From Tubiluchus corallicola (Eukaryota > Priapulida > Priapulimorpha > Priapulimorphida > Tubiluchidae), in assembly GCA_030141605.1 (NCBI GenBank), contig JAQGDQ010000987.1, forward strand, positions 1 to 64,000: DNA of 64,000 nucleotides, written 5' to 3'. This document shows positions 15,501 to 29,600 of this stretch, one piece after another. The first letter of the stretch is position 1. Each line of letters opens with the position of its first letter. The notes under the pieces are model-generated. The model had not been told where the DNA came from. It worked only from the letters and a program-made list of their open reading frames with translations, and ran no database searches. A program made the translations under genes and the position numbers.

Positions 15501-18500
15501 CTTTTATCATAGTGAGGGTTTAATTTGACTTTAAATGAAAGCATTCCATATTCTTTTCCAGACAATAGATGGTGAGCATACTATTGACTGTCTTTGCATA
15601 TGGATACTTTGTCAGCTTCCCCAGCAAGCACGTTTAGATGCTGTGTCTCACATATCAAATATTGAAGACCATGAATGGTGTCTGGGTGATTTAACAGCCG
15701 TTCTAGTATCCGCAGTTTTGGCTGGCTACCTTAGTATTCTCTGTCACGGTTTTGAAATTTTTCAACCAGTATGTAAAAATACATTGTTCAGAATTGAATT
15801 GAATTAAAATTTATTTTTCTCCATCATGCTACAAAATATACAATATCCACATGCAGTTTACAACAAGAGTGCAAAGGTAATATGCAAATAAGTGTGGCCT
15901 AATAATTATTAATGTAAGTGGAGGAGAGAGATGATATCGAGGTGACCAGAGGTCATCTAGTTAGCTATCCTTTTAATATAAATTGAATAGTGAATAATCA
16001 CAGGTAACACTAATGAAGTTCAAGAACCTATCAAGTCAAAATAATCTAATTTTAACTTCAGTTTAATTTGCTGAATTAGTGATTTCTAAGTAGTTGAGGT
16101 AGCGAGCATATTTGTAGTTGCAATATCATATTTAAGTCTGGTGGATAAATAAATGTCTAATTGAACAGAATTACAACTTTATTACATTAAGTGCCAGAAA
16201 GGAAATGAATTCTTCTTCTGAGTGTAACACTCTATGAACAATGGTGCATTTATCACAGAAATAATAGAATTATGCTTTGTAGAATTGTTTGTTTTTATTA
16301 CTTCTTCTTTTTAGTCATTGAAATAAAGTATTTCTGGCTGGCTACATAATTAGCAGCTGAGTGTTTTTATTTTTTGGTATAGTTTTTGTTATAGTGAAAT
16401 TTTACTGTCTTGATTAGCGCATCTTAAAGGAAAACCAGCCGATTGTGTAAACATTAGTTCAAAATAAAGTATGTTCTTAGTTGAAAATAAATAGTATGTT
16501 CTAAAATATTGAAAACTACAATAGCTACTTTGAATCAATGCTTAGAATAAATATTAATTACATCGGATAGTTAAATTTCGTTAAAAATTATTATTAAGAC
16601 CTTTGTCTTAAGACATTTGCGTGACTGAGGGCAAATAGGCGCAGTACCGTGATAAGCATGATCTTGAACTGCAGTGTTCGTCTGTGATGTACAGCGCATT
16701 TTCGTGACATCATGTCAGCACCTTTTAGCAATCTAATCTTACGCAAACATGCTTGATGCACAGGAAAGATGCCTGCTATTGCACAAACGCTGATTAGTTT
16801 GTGACATAACCGATAGCTGTGTTTGGTTGGTTGCTGCTAACAAGCTTTCAAGCTAATTATTTAACTATAAGACGCTATTGCTAGCTTTTATAGCCTAGAA
16901 AATGCATATTTTGGATAGCAAATTAAAATGGAATTGAGTCTAATCAATCGTCCGGTTTTCCTTTAAGCTGCTGTTAATGAATGAGATTACATTGCTTGAC
17001 TTGACCTTTCTATTTTACTTGACAGTGTTCGCCTCTGTTGCCTTTGCTAAGGTTTCTTCAAGCTGAAGCTTACAAATATGATGTTCAAACTTGTCGAACT
17101 CACTTGGAATCATTTAAAACAAGCTTCACAAAAGTATGTTTATTTTTTATATTGTATTCACTCGTTGAAATTATTTTTAACCATCATCCTTCAAATACGC
17201 ACTCTAAACTTGCAGAATTCGTATGGAATTGTTTATGTCAAAATTTTATGTGTTAGTTAAAACAAAATGTTTGCATTTTCAGTACTGTAAGCATGGCAAG
17301 AAGGATGAAGGAATCCTCGGAGATCGGCAGTGGTTTGAAGCTGTCTCAGTGAAGCTAATTAAAACACTTCTTTCCAAATGCCAAACATCGTATGAAGTTA
17401 TGTCCGTGTTACAGCCACTCAGTGACTTGAGCATAAACACACTTCTGTCTTCAACCAAAGGCAAGTCTAAAAATGAAGCAGAAATCTCATCATGTTTAGG
17501 GCGAATGATTTGTGAGCAGAACAAACGCGTTTTATTCTTATTGCTGGCAATCACTTGTCAAGGTGGCTGTGAGCTGCGAGTTCACAATTTGTTGACAATT
17601 TTGTTTTAATGTTATCTTTAAAAAATAGCAGTTTTACTGTGGTTTCCATATGGTAGCAGGCTAGCCTAAAAAAGCTTCATATGGTGGTTAAACATTAATA
17701 GAATGGTAGACGCCAGTTTTTTGTGCATGGCTAATGAGAGATAGAATTGCAAGTCTATTTGAGTAAACGGGTACCATAATCCAAAGAGTAAAGTTTAATG
17801 TCAGTGACAATGATTCTGCAGCTGTATCACTGTTGATTTGTGCATTCTTTTGTTTATTTATTCATAGTCATTTTAAAACTCCTTCTTTTTCTTCTTATTC
17901 CAACAAAGTGCTTTACCCCCATACCTGAGATATGCCAATGAAGAAATACTGGATACTGTAACAATGATAATGATAGTGATAGTGATAGTGATGGTGATGG
18001 TGACAGTGACAGTGACAGTGATAGTGATAGTGGTAGTGGTTGTGATAGTCATAGTCATAATGATAATGAGAATGAGAATGATAAAGATAATGATAATGGT
18101 GATAACAACAGCACTTACAATAACTTTATCAGTTGTAACAATAATAACAATAACAACAGTATTAATAATTTTTTTCTATTCAATAGATTTATTTCGCAAT
18201 AAACATATACATATGCATTACATGTGGATCGATAATCAGTTTTTGTTAATACAAAATTATGATACAATTCATGAATTCTGCGCTACAGACAATTTAACCT
18301 AACTTGCAGTTTTTGAAATTAACTGTTGTGATTTTTCTGTCACCAACCAACAAATTTACTACTACTACTACTACATATAAAGATTATAAGTGAATTTTGT
18401 AGACTATTCATTAGTTGATCAAACGATGTGATCCTAATATAATAAATTCCAAAATAACTACACCAAAATTGAATTTACTGCCGACCAGTTTCGAACTGTT

Positions 18501-21500
18501 CATTGTCAAGGCATCTAAAATAAAGAAATTTACCAAAATTTAGGAACAACATTGAAATGTAATTCAGTAGTTAAACAACCAAAATATACGTGATATAACA
18601 CTATATAAGATAATTTAGCAATTTACCTTGCAGATTACATATCTTGATTGGTATGAAACTATACTACATTTCACAATCAAACAAACAAATATGTTAGTAG
18701 TAACAGAACTGTCCATATTAAGGAGCTGCCATTTTGTAGCTGAATTCCACACAACACAGCATCGCACTTCAGCAGTAAAGAGTGCACATACTCATCTTTG
18801 CTGTTTAGCTTGGGTCCAAAACATTTTATGTGTAATGCTTCCAGTTTTGACATATCACGGTAATTGCATCCACAGTTTTTGCCAAATATTTATAATTCAA
18901 AAATAATTATTAGACCATAATAAAAATTGTTGGAATTTCAAATTAAGTGTTTGTAACAAAATCTGACGATGAATGAATTATGTTCTTTTATGTGGTTTTC
19001 CTAATTTGCAAGTATTTGAAACTAAAGTTTCCCAGTATGTTAAATTAAGCTTCATATTGTTTTTAGATATTGATTTTGAAAGTCTGTACAAACTTGCTTC
19101 CATTGCAACAGAGACGGAGGTTGATTTTAAAATAAGCAGGCTGCTGAGCACTGATCAAGACTATAATAGCGAATGTTTGTGCATCCTTGAATTGCTACAG
19201 GATAAGTCCTTGTTTGCTGAGGCACGATGTTTTGCTGAAACAGCTGGACTATCAACTGAACATATCATTTTAAATGAGGTATTCAATCATTTCTGTTTTT
19301 TTCTACGAACACTTAAAAACATGAAGAGTTGATTTGTTTGTTGCCTATTTTTGATTTGTTCATTCTTGCTTCATTTTTTTATTGGTTTAATAGTTGGTAC
19401 TTTCATTTGTTTATTTATTTGCTTGGTTATATTGCTTTAAGTGTAATTCTGTACTAAGAAATGCTCAAATTTTCTGTAATTATTATTAGAATGATAAGTG
19501 AAAATTAAGTGTTAACAGGGATTTACTGAACAAAACAACTAATAGGAAATAATGTAAAATAAATGAAATGCGTATGTTTATGTAGCTTATATAACACCTA
19601 ATACAGTTGTAAATAAAAAGTAAAAGCATTGACAGGGATGTCCTGAACAAAATAATTAATAATCTCATTTCTTTTCGGATCCTATCAACTAAACCACGGT
19701 CAAAATGTTACATTGTTTCAATCTATCCAAGACTTCATAAAATCTATGCGTCGCTTTTCATCAATTGATTGTGTGTGGTATTGTTAACTTAACATCATTG
19801 TATGTAGTATTATTAATTTAACCTCAGTATTTGTCTAACTCATTACTAACACTTAATAACCATGCGTCATATTTTGTAATATCTTTTTTTTGCATTACAG
19901 CCTATGGTATTACTAATCAGTTATGTATAGTTATATACCAAAGGTTATGACTAAATAAAAATTTGTTTAGACAAAAAAATAATTACTAGAAATAGTCTAA
20001 AATGAAATGTGTTTATATAGCAGTGCTTTGATGTGAGAAAATTTTCTTCTGTATTAAATTACTTCACTGGATTTTTTTCATAGGCTGCCCATAAAGTTAA
20101 TAAAGCAGTCCAACTCTCTTTGTGGTCTGATTTGCCAGCAAGAAAAACATTTTGGCATGGTATAGCAGATTTCTTTAGCTGGACAGGATTATCTCACAAG
20201 GCAGCTGCTGCATTCTTTCAGGTAAACTATCTTACTCAAAAATCTAGAGAAAGAGCCATTCTCATATAATGATATAAAGTTTTTGGCGGAATTCGAGAAC
20301 ATACCTACTTTGCGTTACAATAGAGTTATCATATGCCATACCTACCTACTCCTTGTATTGATATCGATATCAAGCTGATGTAGCTTTTTGTACATTTTAT
20401 TTTTCCTTCTCCCAAGGACAAGCAAGAAAGCCACTTGTGTTAATTAGTGGAAAACCATCAGTAGAATCGGCTGACAGTGGCGGTGGAAGCAATGGCAGCT
20501 ACAGTTCACTGAACTCATTCTCACTGACCCATTCTGCAGTTTCCTCCTCCTCATGGCCCCACTACAACCACCTAGTCACTCCTTGTTCCACATCACAGGT
20601 GTGAAAAAGGCGTGAAGTCAGATAATGATATCTTCACTAAATCAACTAGACCTACCTTGCGTTATAGTGGCGTTATCACGTCTCCTGCCACCTACCTGCC
20701 CTAAACTTGATATTGTTATAAGTAGATGGCCCATAAACTCAAGGCTCACAGTTTTGTTTCCTGAGTTTATGTTGTCGTTAAAATAACATCCTTACTGTCA
20801 ATAAAAACATTGCTTTTGATACTGAAGGAGTTTACTATGTGGAGATTGGGAGAGCCACCATCGACCACGAAAATGTGATGACCTCGTCAATATGTTATAA
20901 CTCTATCTGGTTACACCGCACCGTTTTAAGTTATTTGCATTTTAGTGTTAGATTTAAAATTTATTCTTGAATTTATTCATTATATTACCAAAAATTGATT
21001 AGTTAAAATATTTAAGTTATTGTTGCATAATAAACAGGCTCGAGTTCATTATTTGATTCTTTGCAGGAGAGAGCTGTCGTCTGTGATGAAGACAATTTGG
21101 AAAAGGTTTGGTTGCTGCAGTTAGCTGTTGTGTCTGTTAGGAAAGGTCATCCACAACTGCTGGAGCAAGTGTTATACTGGATGTGGCATGCCGTTATTCA
21201 ACTTTTTGTGTCCCACTACAAGGTACTGTATCTGTACCTTATTGATGTCACAGCAGCAGCAGCAGTACAGCTAGAGCGATTGTGATAAGATTCTTCATTA
21301 AGTGTTATTTCACTTTTTGGCATTTGTATGCTGCTTTGAGGTGTTGTTTTTTGCAAAATATATCAGAATTTTAGTCCATGTAACAGACTGCGATTTGAGT
21401 GCAGCCACGTATTACAAGCAATTAAATTGTTAAATTCGAACAGATGCGCAAATAAGAAATTCCTACTTTAGATGTATGGTGCAATTTTTACTTAGCTGCA

Positions 21501-23664
21501 GTATTAATGCTTTTTTCATTTTTTTGGCAATAGAAAATGGGACATTACCCAAGTGATGACATCATTGAAGACTTACTTTCACTGCTGAGAAGACCTGCAG
21601 ACAGCCTTCCCTTGACAACCGATTCCACGATTGAAAAGACTGATGTTAGTGAGAAGTGGCCTCGTAGAGAAAGCCTTACTCATTTGGTACATTTAGTCAT
21701 TTTCTTCTGATAATAATAATTTTGTTTTGGACATAATATGTAAAGCAAAACCATCCATAAGTCACCATAGCTGAAACTACGTTATAATACTTCAAAGTAG
21801 AATGCACCAAAAATTTGGTCAAATGTCAATTTCTTGTTTTTTATAAAAACAAACGCTAAATATATTGGACGCTTGTATTCCAACATGCAACATCCAAACA
21901 TCAAGAAAATGTTAAAAAATACTAAAAATCTAATTTTATAACCTCCAGTCCACTTTTCTGGCTACAAACTACTACTGAAATTGTTAAAAAAAATTTACTT
22001 TCAATCTCTTATAGTAACTCGTGGGAGCACGAGTTACTATCTGGTTCTATTTTGCTTCTGGTTTTTTCTGTTGCCAAGCCCAGGTCTTCGTCTGGAAGAG
22101 CCATCTACTGGATTTAAACATAACTTCAGTCTGCTCTTGCAAGGTCCATAGCAACCAACATTTGTGCGGTTGCTAAGTGTTTTGTAGAAACGCGACAAAA
22201 ACAATGACTAACTTTAATAGCAATTTTCTCAAGGTTATGTTTTTGAGTGTGTAGCGTGTACCTCAACTTCAACATGGATTATCTCAGCTTAGAAATAACG
22301 TAGTGCAATGAGTTTGGTATCAAAATGATCCTCGTGAAATGGAGATTCAGGATATGTGAATAACTAGAAAAGCTTAATTGCCGACTTATGGACGATTTTG
22401 CTATGCAAGCACACATGTTGCTTAGATATTACTTAAGGATATAAATATCTAAAGTTAATACTTTTGATAAATATGCATGCTAGAAGAACCAGCAGTATCA
22501 TTTTTAAGATTTGGTGTGACTCGGTTGGGAAATGAACAAGGCTCGTACTCGTCCTATAATTCCTATATTTTGGGATTATGTCCTATAATTCCTATAAAAT
22601 CATGAATTCTCAATGAAATGAGAATGTTATTGGTGTTTTTTGTGCTTCTTTGGTGCACTTAACCACAATTAGATAGTATAAGTACATATCTATATGATTT
22701 GGGCATTTTAGTGAATGTAAATAACAGTTGTCTGTTGCGAAGTATGTATGTGTTTACAGAGTTGATATTCTCATTGCGTGGTTTCAGGTAGGAAAAATCA
22801 TTTACTTTTGCAAAGAAATTGTGAAAATTGCTGTAGTGTTAGAAACTTTCATTTTTAAAGAAAAATGTCCTATATTTTTTTAGAATAATGTCCTATATTT
22901 TTGAAAAGTAGAATACGAATCATGGAAATGAACCGAGCATGCTACCACTGCCCTTTTCCACCTGGTAAGCAAATGAAAATGATGAACAATGACTGTGGAC
23001 ATTCTGGAAACTGTAAAACCTACTATTCCTGAAACAATTTAATGGCATTTTTTGCTAGAGCTTCTGAAATTTATGAGGTTTTTGGCACTGATTTAAGCTG
23101 CATTATTGGTAACACTAGTACTGTGAGCCATATTACATGTCATGCATAAAATATGGTACCATTTTAATGCTCATGTAGGAGTCAGCTGCTTTAGAATACA
23201 TTATTGGAGTTTTGCTGGATCGATGCTGTATTAAAGAAGCGTACGAACTCACACTACGTTTTCATCATCATAGTCACGATGTATGGGTAGTAAAGGTGAG
23301 AAAATGTACATGCGTTCAGAATAACTAAGCAAAAACCCGACTATTTAAGTGCTAAGAATCAAATAAATTTCTATACAAATTAGCGTTACTGTTTTTTGTA
23401 GTAACATTTTATATTCATCTTTACTCAGATTTGCAAAATGAGGTCTGAATAGTAACCGTTTTCTTGTTGCCTTAAATCCATTTCTCACGTTAAGTCTCTG
23501 TCTCTGTCTCTGTCAGTTTGAAATGTTTGTTTACAGTACTTTTTTTAAAATATTTAGTCACTACCTTACTGGCTAAAAATGACCATTATTATGTTGGAAA
23601 AGTTTTGGTAGTGAATGCAAATATTTGAAACGTGTTAGTGAGTGTGCAAAAGTGATTTTTTGGG

Positions 23665-23695
<31 letters not shown>

Positions 23696-26600
23696 AATAT
23701 ATATGTATATATATTTATATATATATTCATAAAGTATATATATATATATATATATACAATATATATATACACACACAATATATATATATATATATATATT
23801 GTAATTTTAGATTTTTATGGAGCTAGCTGAAGGTCTAATCACTGTTAATGATGTTGCCAAAGAATTCCCGGGCTTGATAAATCTTGATGCTAATCCTGCT
23901 CTCTGTAAGTACATAGAGGCTGAAGCTAAGTGGGCTACTGACAATAAATTCAGAGTACAAAATATTAATTTCTGTATTGATAAAGTGATATTGAGCTGTA
24001 ATCACCGAAATTTTCTGAAAAGTTTGATATAACGGCTTAGTCCACGTTCATCTGGCTGTATTATTACTGCAGAGATTGGAGAAGCAAACAAATTAAAATT
24101 AATGAATAGAATTATCAATTTAGCCTTGCGGAAATGTATTTCGATAGTTCAGGATAGGAGGTCATACATGCTAACATAAAACGGACAAACATTACACTCA
24201 ATGTGAGCACAATCTACATCGGTAATGTCAAAAGAATGGATTGTAAAAGCTGATAAACTTGGAAGACTTAACTACAAAAATCACGCCTATTGCCTGGTTT
24301 ATGTTTCATACGTTGTTCCTGAAATATGTATAAATCAATGTGTCAGTTTTAGCACAGTTTTAAACTTCCACAAAAATGCAAACCCCTAAAATGCCAGTTC
24401 AGGTAATTTCACACTTATTGTGCAAAAGTTCAGTGTGCTTATATCACATGACCTTTGTGACATACAATTAAATTACACGTGTCAACATCAAGTGTACCTG
24501 ACCACCTGAATGTCTCTTGCGACAGATAAACTTCAGTCTGCGCATAAAATGTATAATGTAAAGAAATGGAGACCCAACTTCTCATAATGAATTTTGCTTG
24601 TTAGAAATGGACACGTTGAGGTACACAAAAACAGAAGAAGCTTATACCAAGCCTATGTCAATAATTCTGTGCTCTGTGGCTCCCGTACTGACTCTTGTGT
24701 GTAATCCATCTCTTACTGTATGTCCATGATATCTTGAAATTAAGTGTTGTACTTGCAGATGCTAATCTGTTTCCTGGTCCAGCAATTGATGCTAATACAG
24801 TGTGGATGATGAAGGAACTTGAGAGACATTGTAATCATGGCAAACACTGTTGTAGACGCATTAGTGCTACCTACCGGGTTGCTAGTGTAAGTACAACTTG
24901 GCAAACAATAACTTCTACAACTTTTTTGCGGTATTTGACACTTTTTGACAGATTTCATGCCCGAGTGGACATGATCGCACACTGTGATAAATGGTTAATG
25001 ACCATGTGTATTCCATGCTTGCCTTAGGCGATTCCATTCGTCATACTCATCCTGATCATTCACCTCATAAAGTGAGAATGTATATGCATCTGACTGGGGC
25101 TAAGACACCTCTGTCAGTTTAGTGGCTCATCTTAGAGGGTGTGTTGCCTTTGATGATGAGACAGGACCAATCATGCCATGAAAATACGATGTTGAGTAGG
25201 CCATGCTGTCATGTGCTGGATTTCAGCTTCCAATATGCTGAAGTGCATAAAAATCATGGCTGTACTATTTGCGTAATACTAAACTTTGTAAAGATAACAG
25301 TCTTAAGATTGTAACTGCTGCTTTGTTGTCACTGTATAAATTGCTCATCTTTAGTCACTTTACAAATTTAAAAAAAATATTTTTACTATAGTTTTCTGCA
25401 TCTTGTTTTAATGGCAGTTATAGCATTCTTTTAGTGATGTAGCTGAATACTTTTAAATGTGCTGGAAAATTTGTGCATAATATGTACAGTAAGTTCTCGA
25501 CGTTTCGTTTTAACGGTGCTAAACATTTGACACCTTTTTCTCATTTAATGACTCATGTTTTGTTTCAACAACATTTTTTTTTACTTTGCTCAAAATTATT
25601 TTTTTATTTTATCAACATCATTTTTACCCAATTTCAAGCATCAAAGCAGTACATTGCATTATTCTTTTCTAGAAACATGCTAGTAACATGAAACAGTACA
25701 AGTATTATTTATATTTTCGCTTCCCGGTTTATTGCTAGCGACTTGTATAAAACGAAATCTGTTTGTCGGGACAACTTTAGTAAACTTTATAAAACGAATT
25801 TTGCCTGCAACCTGTTACTATGGCAACCAGTATCTAGACGAAATTGTCTGGAGGCCTGCTCCCAGGCTAGGCTTTTACTGAAATTGTTTTAAGGCTTGCC
25901 CAAGGCTCACCCCTAACAGCATAGCCAGGGCTTTAATGTTAACATTAGCTAGGTTTAATTTATATGAAATTCCACATATAGTTTCTGTTTGAATTCTTTT
26001 ACATTACTTTCTATGGAAGTCTTGGTTTCGTTTAACAACACTTCACATGTTGTCGCATTTTGCTAGAACGTATAACTGTTGTTAAGCGAGAACTTACTGT
26101 GCGTATTCAAAATGCTTACATCTTACTTGCTTATTCTCCCATGTGTTGTGTTGTAGGTACTGGGAAGAAGTTATGAATCAGTTGCTCTTGCTTCAGCATT
26201 TGGTATCATGAAAGAATTACTTCTATCTCAAGAAGCATCTTATTTTAGCTTAGCTCAGGAGTTTGTAAAAGCGAGCGGCATGAATGATGAACAGGTATTT
26301 ATTTTTGTTGTCATTTGTTTGCAAACTTATAACACAAGGAAACCCTCCAGTTACATAAAGCTTAAAAATTTTGTCTTGAAATTTGATACTGCTTACATTT
26401 TGTCTTTTTGCACACACGACTCACGTCTGCAGTAACACTGTATAAAATACGTAAATTTAAACTTCCACGATGACCGTTAGGCAAAGGCATCATATTTGCA
26501 ATCTGGTGGTTTAAAAATAGGATCATCTGCATTAAAGTCGAAATAAAAACTTACTATAATATAAGCTTTTACAGCTTAAAATCCCACTCTCAAAATGAAT

Positions 26601-29600
26601 ATTCCTTCCTGTAAAACTTGGTTCCTTTGATTTTTTATCACTTTGTTATTAGCAGTATTAAATTTGGAAAACTGTCATTTTTCGTTACGCGAGATGAATG
26701 CATTATGAGTACAGTCACGAAGTCACCACGCTTTCTGTACGACGTACGTCATTCTTGCTCACTCGCGCCAAAGACGCGAAACATCTTGATCTTTATGACA
26801 ATGCTCGCGTTCAAAATTTGCCATAAAAGGGTAAGTTATTTAATTTATAAGGATATTTTGTTTAATAATAACTATGAATTATTTGTGTAATCATGACAAT
26901 GCATTAAAAAAACATCAATGTCTGTTGGGGTTACATAGGCCTTTAATGTTTTTCTAACAATTTTGCAAGAATTGTATTAGGTTTTCCTTGTTTTCCTTGC
27001 TGTTAGATATCAGCATTCATTGCTGATGCCGTCATCAAGTCGCTGAAAATCTACACTGGAGTCGGAAGCAGTGCTAGTTCCGAGATAAGTCCACGTAGTA
27101 GTAGCGAGCTGTTATTCAATCCATCTGATTCGAACACCTTCTGTCAGCTAGTACGACTTTGTGAAAATCCTTCACTTCTCGGTTCTTTGCTGCTAAATGC
27201 TGCTGCAGCTGTGGGAAACAGTGAGTCACCCAGCAGATCTGGTAAGTCAGACTTTAATTAGCCACTACTGTGTGCTTCGTAGTTCCAGTGGCGTGGTGTT
27301 TGGCTGTTGTGGGCGAGCGGCCTTGCGCACGTGTCTGAGATACGAAGCTGCATGCTAGGTAGAGAAAGCTCTGTCACTCATGCAGTGCCAGCCCTGTTGT
27401 GCAAGTGTAAGGTAGTGTTTCTTTTTAGCCAAATTTGCTTTTAATGTGTTTATTTCATTTTGCACCTTATTAAAACAATTTCCCTAAAAATTTTCTGAAG
27501 CACCACCACCACTAATTTTAACCACGAGCTACCACTGGTTAAATTCATCAAAACATCAGCAATTTAATGTTAATTTGTTTAAAAAAATAAAAGGAAATAT
27601 GAGGTATAGTTGTTTTTGTATAATTAACTAAGTAAGTTTCTGTTGGATCATAAAGTTGAACAGTCATAAGTTGCTTAGGTTGTAAATCGATGACTGCTGT
27701 ATAACTACAACGTTATACTTTAATTACTCAATTAGTTTTATGTTACTTTTTGTGTAACGCTCGTGTATAATTTTCAAGACAAATCTGTTCAACTGTCCGA
27801 AAAACCTTCTGGACAGTTATATAGTCACTTACATTGTACATTTTTGCACAATAAGTACTTTATCTTGTAAGCAAACATGTAATACCTATCATATTTTTTA
27901 TAATCTAAAATATAATATCTTCATTTAAAAAACCTTTTATGTGAACTAGATAATTTACATACTTATTTTATGATTTAATTTTATTAAAGTCTTTATTTCG
28001 AAAACTTGCCATAAAAAGATAGCATGAAAAACATATCTAACCTGATAACAAAAGTGATTGATTAATTACATAACCTGAAAAAAAATCCCTATTTGCAATG
28101 TTTTCATTATCATCATCATCATTGTCATTATTATCATCATCATTACATTCACCATCGGCATTGTCAATGTCAGCAAAATCATTATTATCATTAAGATTGT
28201 TATTAAGGTATAATGTTTACGAATTTTCCAATTGCCGGAATCATAAGTAACTATTGTAAACTGTATTTTTCAGTTTTATCAATGCAAGTGGAGTTGCTCA
28301 TCCGGGCCCATGACTGCTACACAGTAGGCTGCAACATGGAGGGCATTAGCCGAGTTTTACATGAAAGCAGGTCGTGCACAAATAATCTTGCAGCCGCTGA
28401 ACAATTCTCACTTATGGTAACCAGTGGTCTTGATGGTCACTTTTAGTCTTTATGTAACTCTATTACCTTCCATTTTACATAAACCTTGAGACCATTACAC
28501 CTTAAGTTTATTCAACCTGTATAATTCAAATTTTCTGCCAGTTAATATTAGTGAATTAAACATCAAATCTAAAATCCGCACTTTATTACATGGTAACTCA
28601 CTTTTCGGAATTTATAAGAGCTTCAAGCTGATTCAGTAAACATTAATTTAACATTTCGCATTGTACTTGATGTACTGTCACTATTAAAATATAGGTATCT
28701 ATATCTAATTATAAATGTCTCAACTTTGTTTTAGAGTACTTACCAATTTCTAAGGTATGTTAATTAGTTCTGTTCTGTATTCCAAAGGTAATGGAGATTA
28801 ATATGTTTATAAAAAAAACTTGAAATAATAAAATCTACAGTGAATCGTATGCATGCGTATTAAATAGAGGAGGCTTAATTGCACGAATTTTTAATTTCTA
28901 TATTGTGTGTATGATCTTACAGAATCAGCTTTTGTTTCATTAGGCTTAGTGCGTTATTTGGTAAAAGTTGTTACCTTTTTGTTAAAAGAAACAGAACTTT
29001 GTAGTGGATGCCAACCAAAGTTAGCTGTAAATCTATTAAATGATTTAGAATATCTTGTATTATACATATGAATAATTTCTTTATGCATAGAAAAGTTTTA
29101 GGAAAAATAATTTTGCAATAGTAAATTTTTATGAACACACATCTGTGAAGAAAATGTTCGCATTATTTATTTTGCTTAATTTTTGTCTGGCAATCTTATA
29201 GTCTAGTGGTAACGCATCCGCTTTCTGTGTGGGAGGTCATGAGTTCGATACTGTGGCCGGGTCATGCCAAAAACTTTAAAAATGGTACCTACCGTTGCCC
29301 TGCCCAGCAGTGCTTAGGGTTAAAGCGTTGTAATAATAGTTTCTTTGATTTATGTTAATTGTTCGTCCAAAAGCCAACTTTAATAAATAAAGATTATTAT
29401 TACTATTATTATGTACCCTGAATGATTCTTTATATCTATTGTAAGTTATAATTTAAATTGCAGTCGACATTCCACGTTCTTGTAATAGTTAGGTAAATTT
29501 TTGTTTATTTACAGATTAGACTGTTAACTGGCATAGCCCGGTACAGCGAGACAACTTACATATTTGATATTTTACAACAACGACAGCAGCTTATTCTATT

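Noticed and set aside
17461-17609. Extension of the SPG11 exon to 17609
   Set aside because: Open by chance; it adds residues absent from spatacsin, while the GC donor at 17461 restores alignment.
17873-18302. Val/Ile/Met/Thr-rich frames on both strands
   Set aside because: Simple-repeat tract; no splice or homology support.
20817-20930. Open stretch EGVYYVEIGRATIDHENV in an SPG11 intron
   Set aside because: Protein-like, but no acceptor/donor pair in phase and no family match; possibly an old element remnant.
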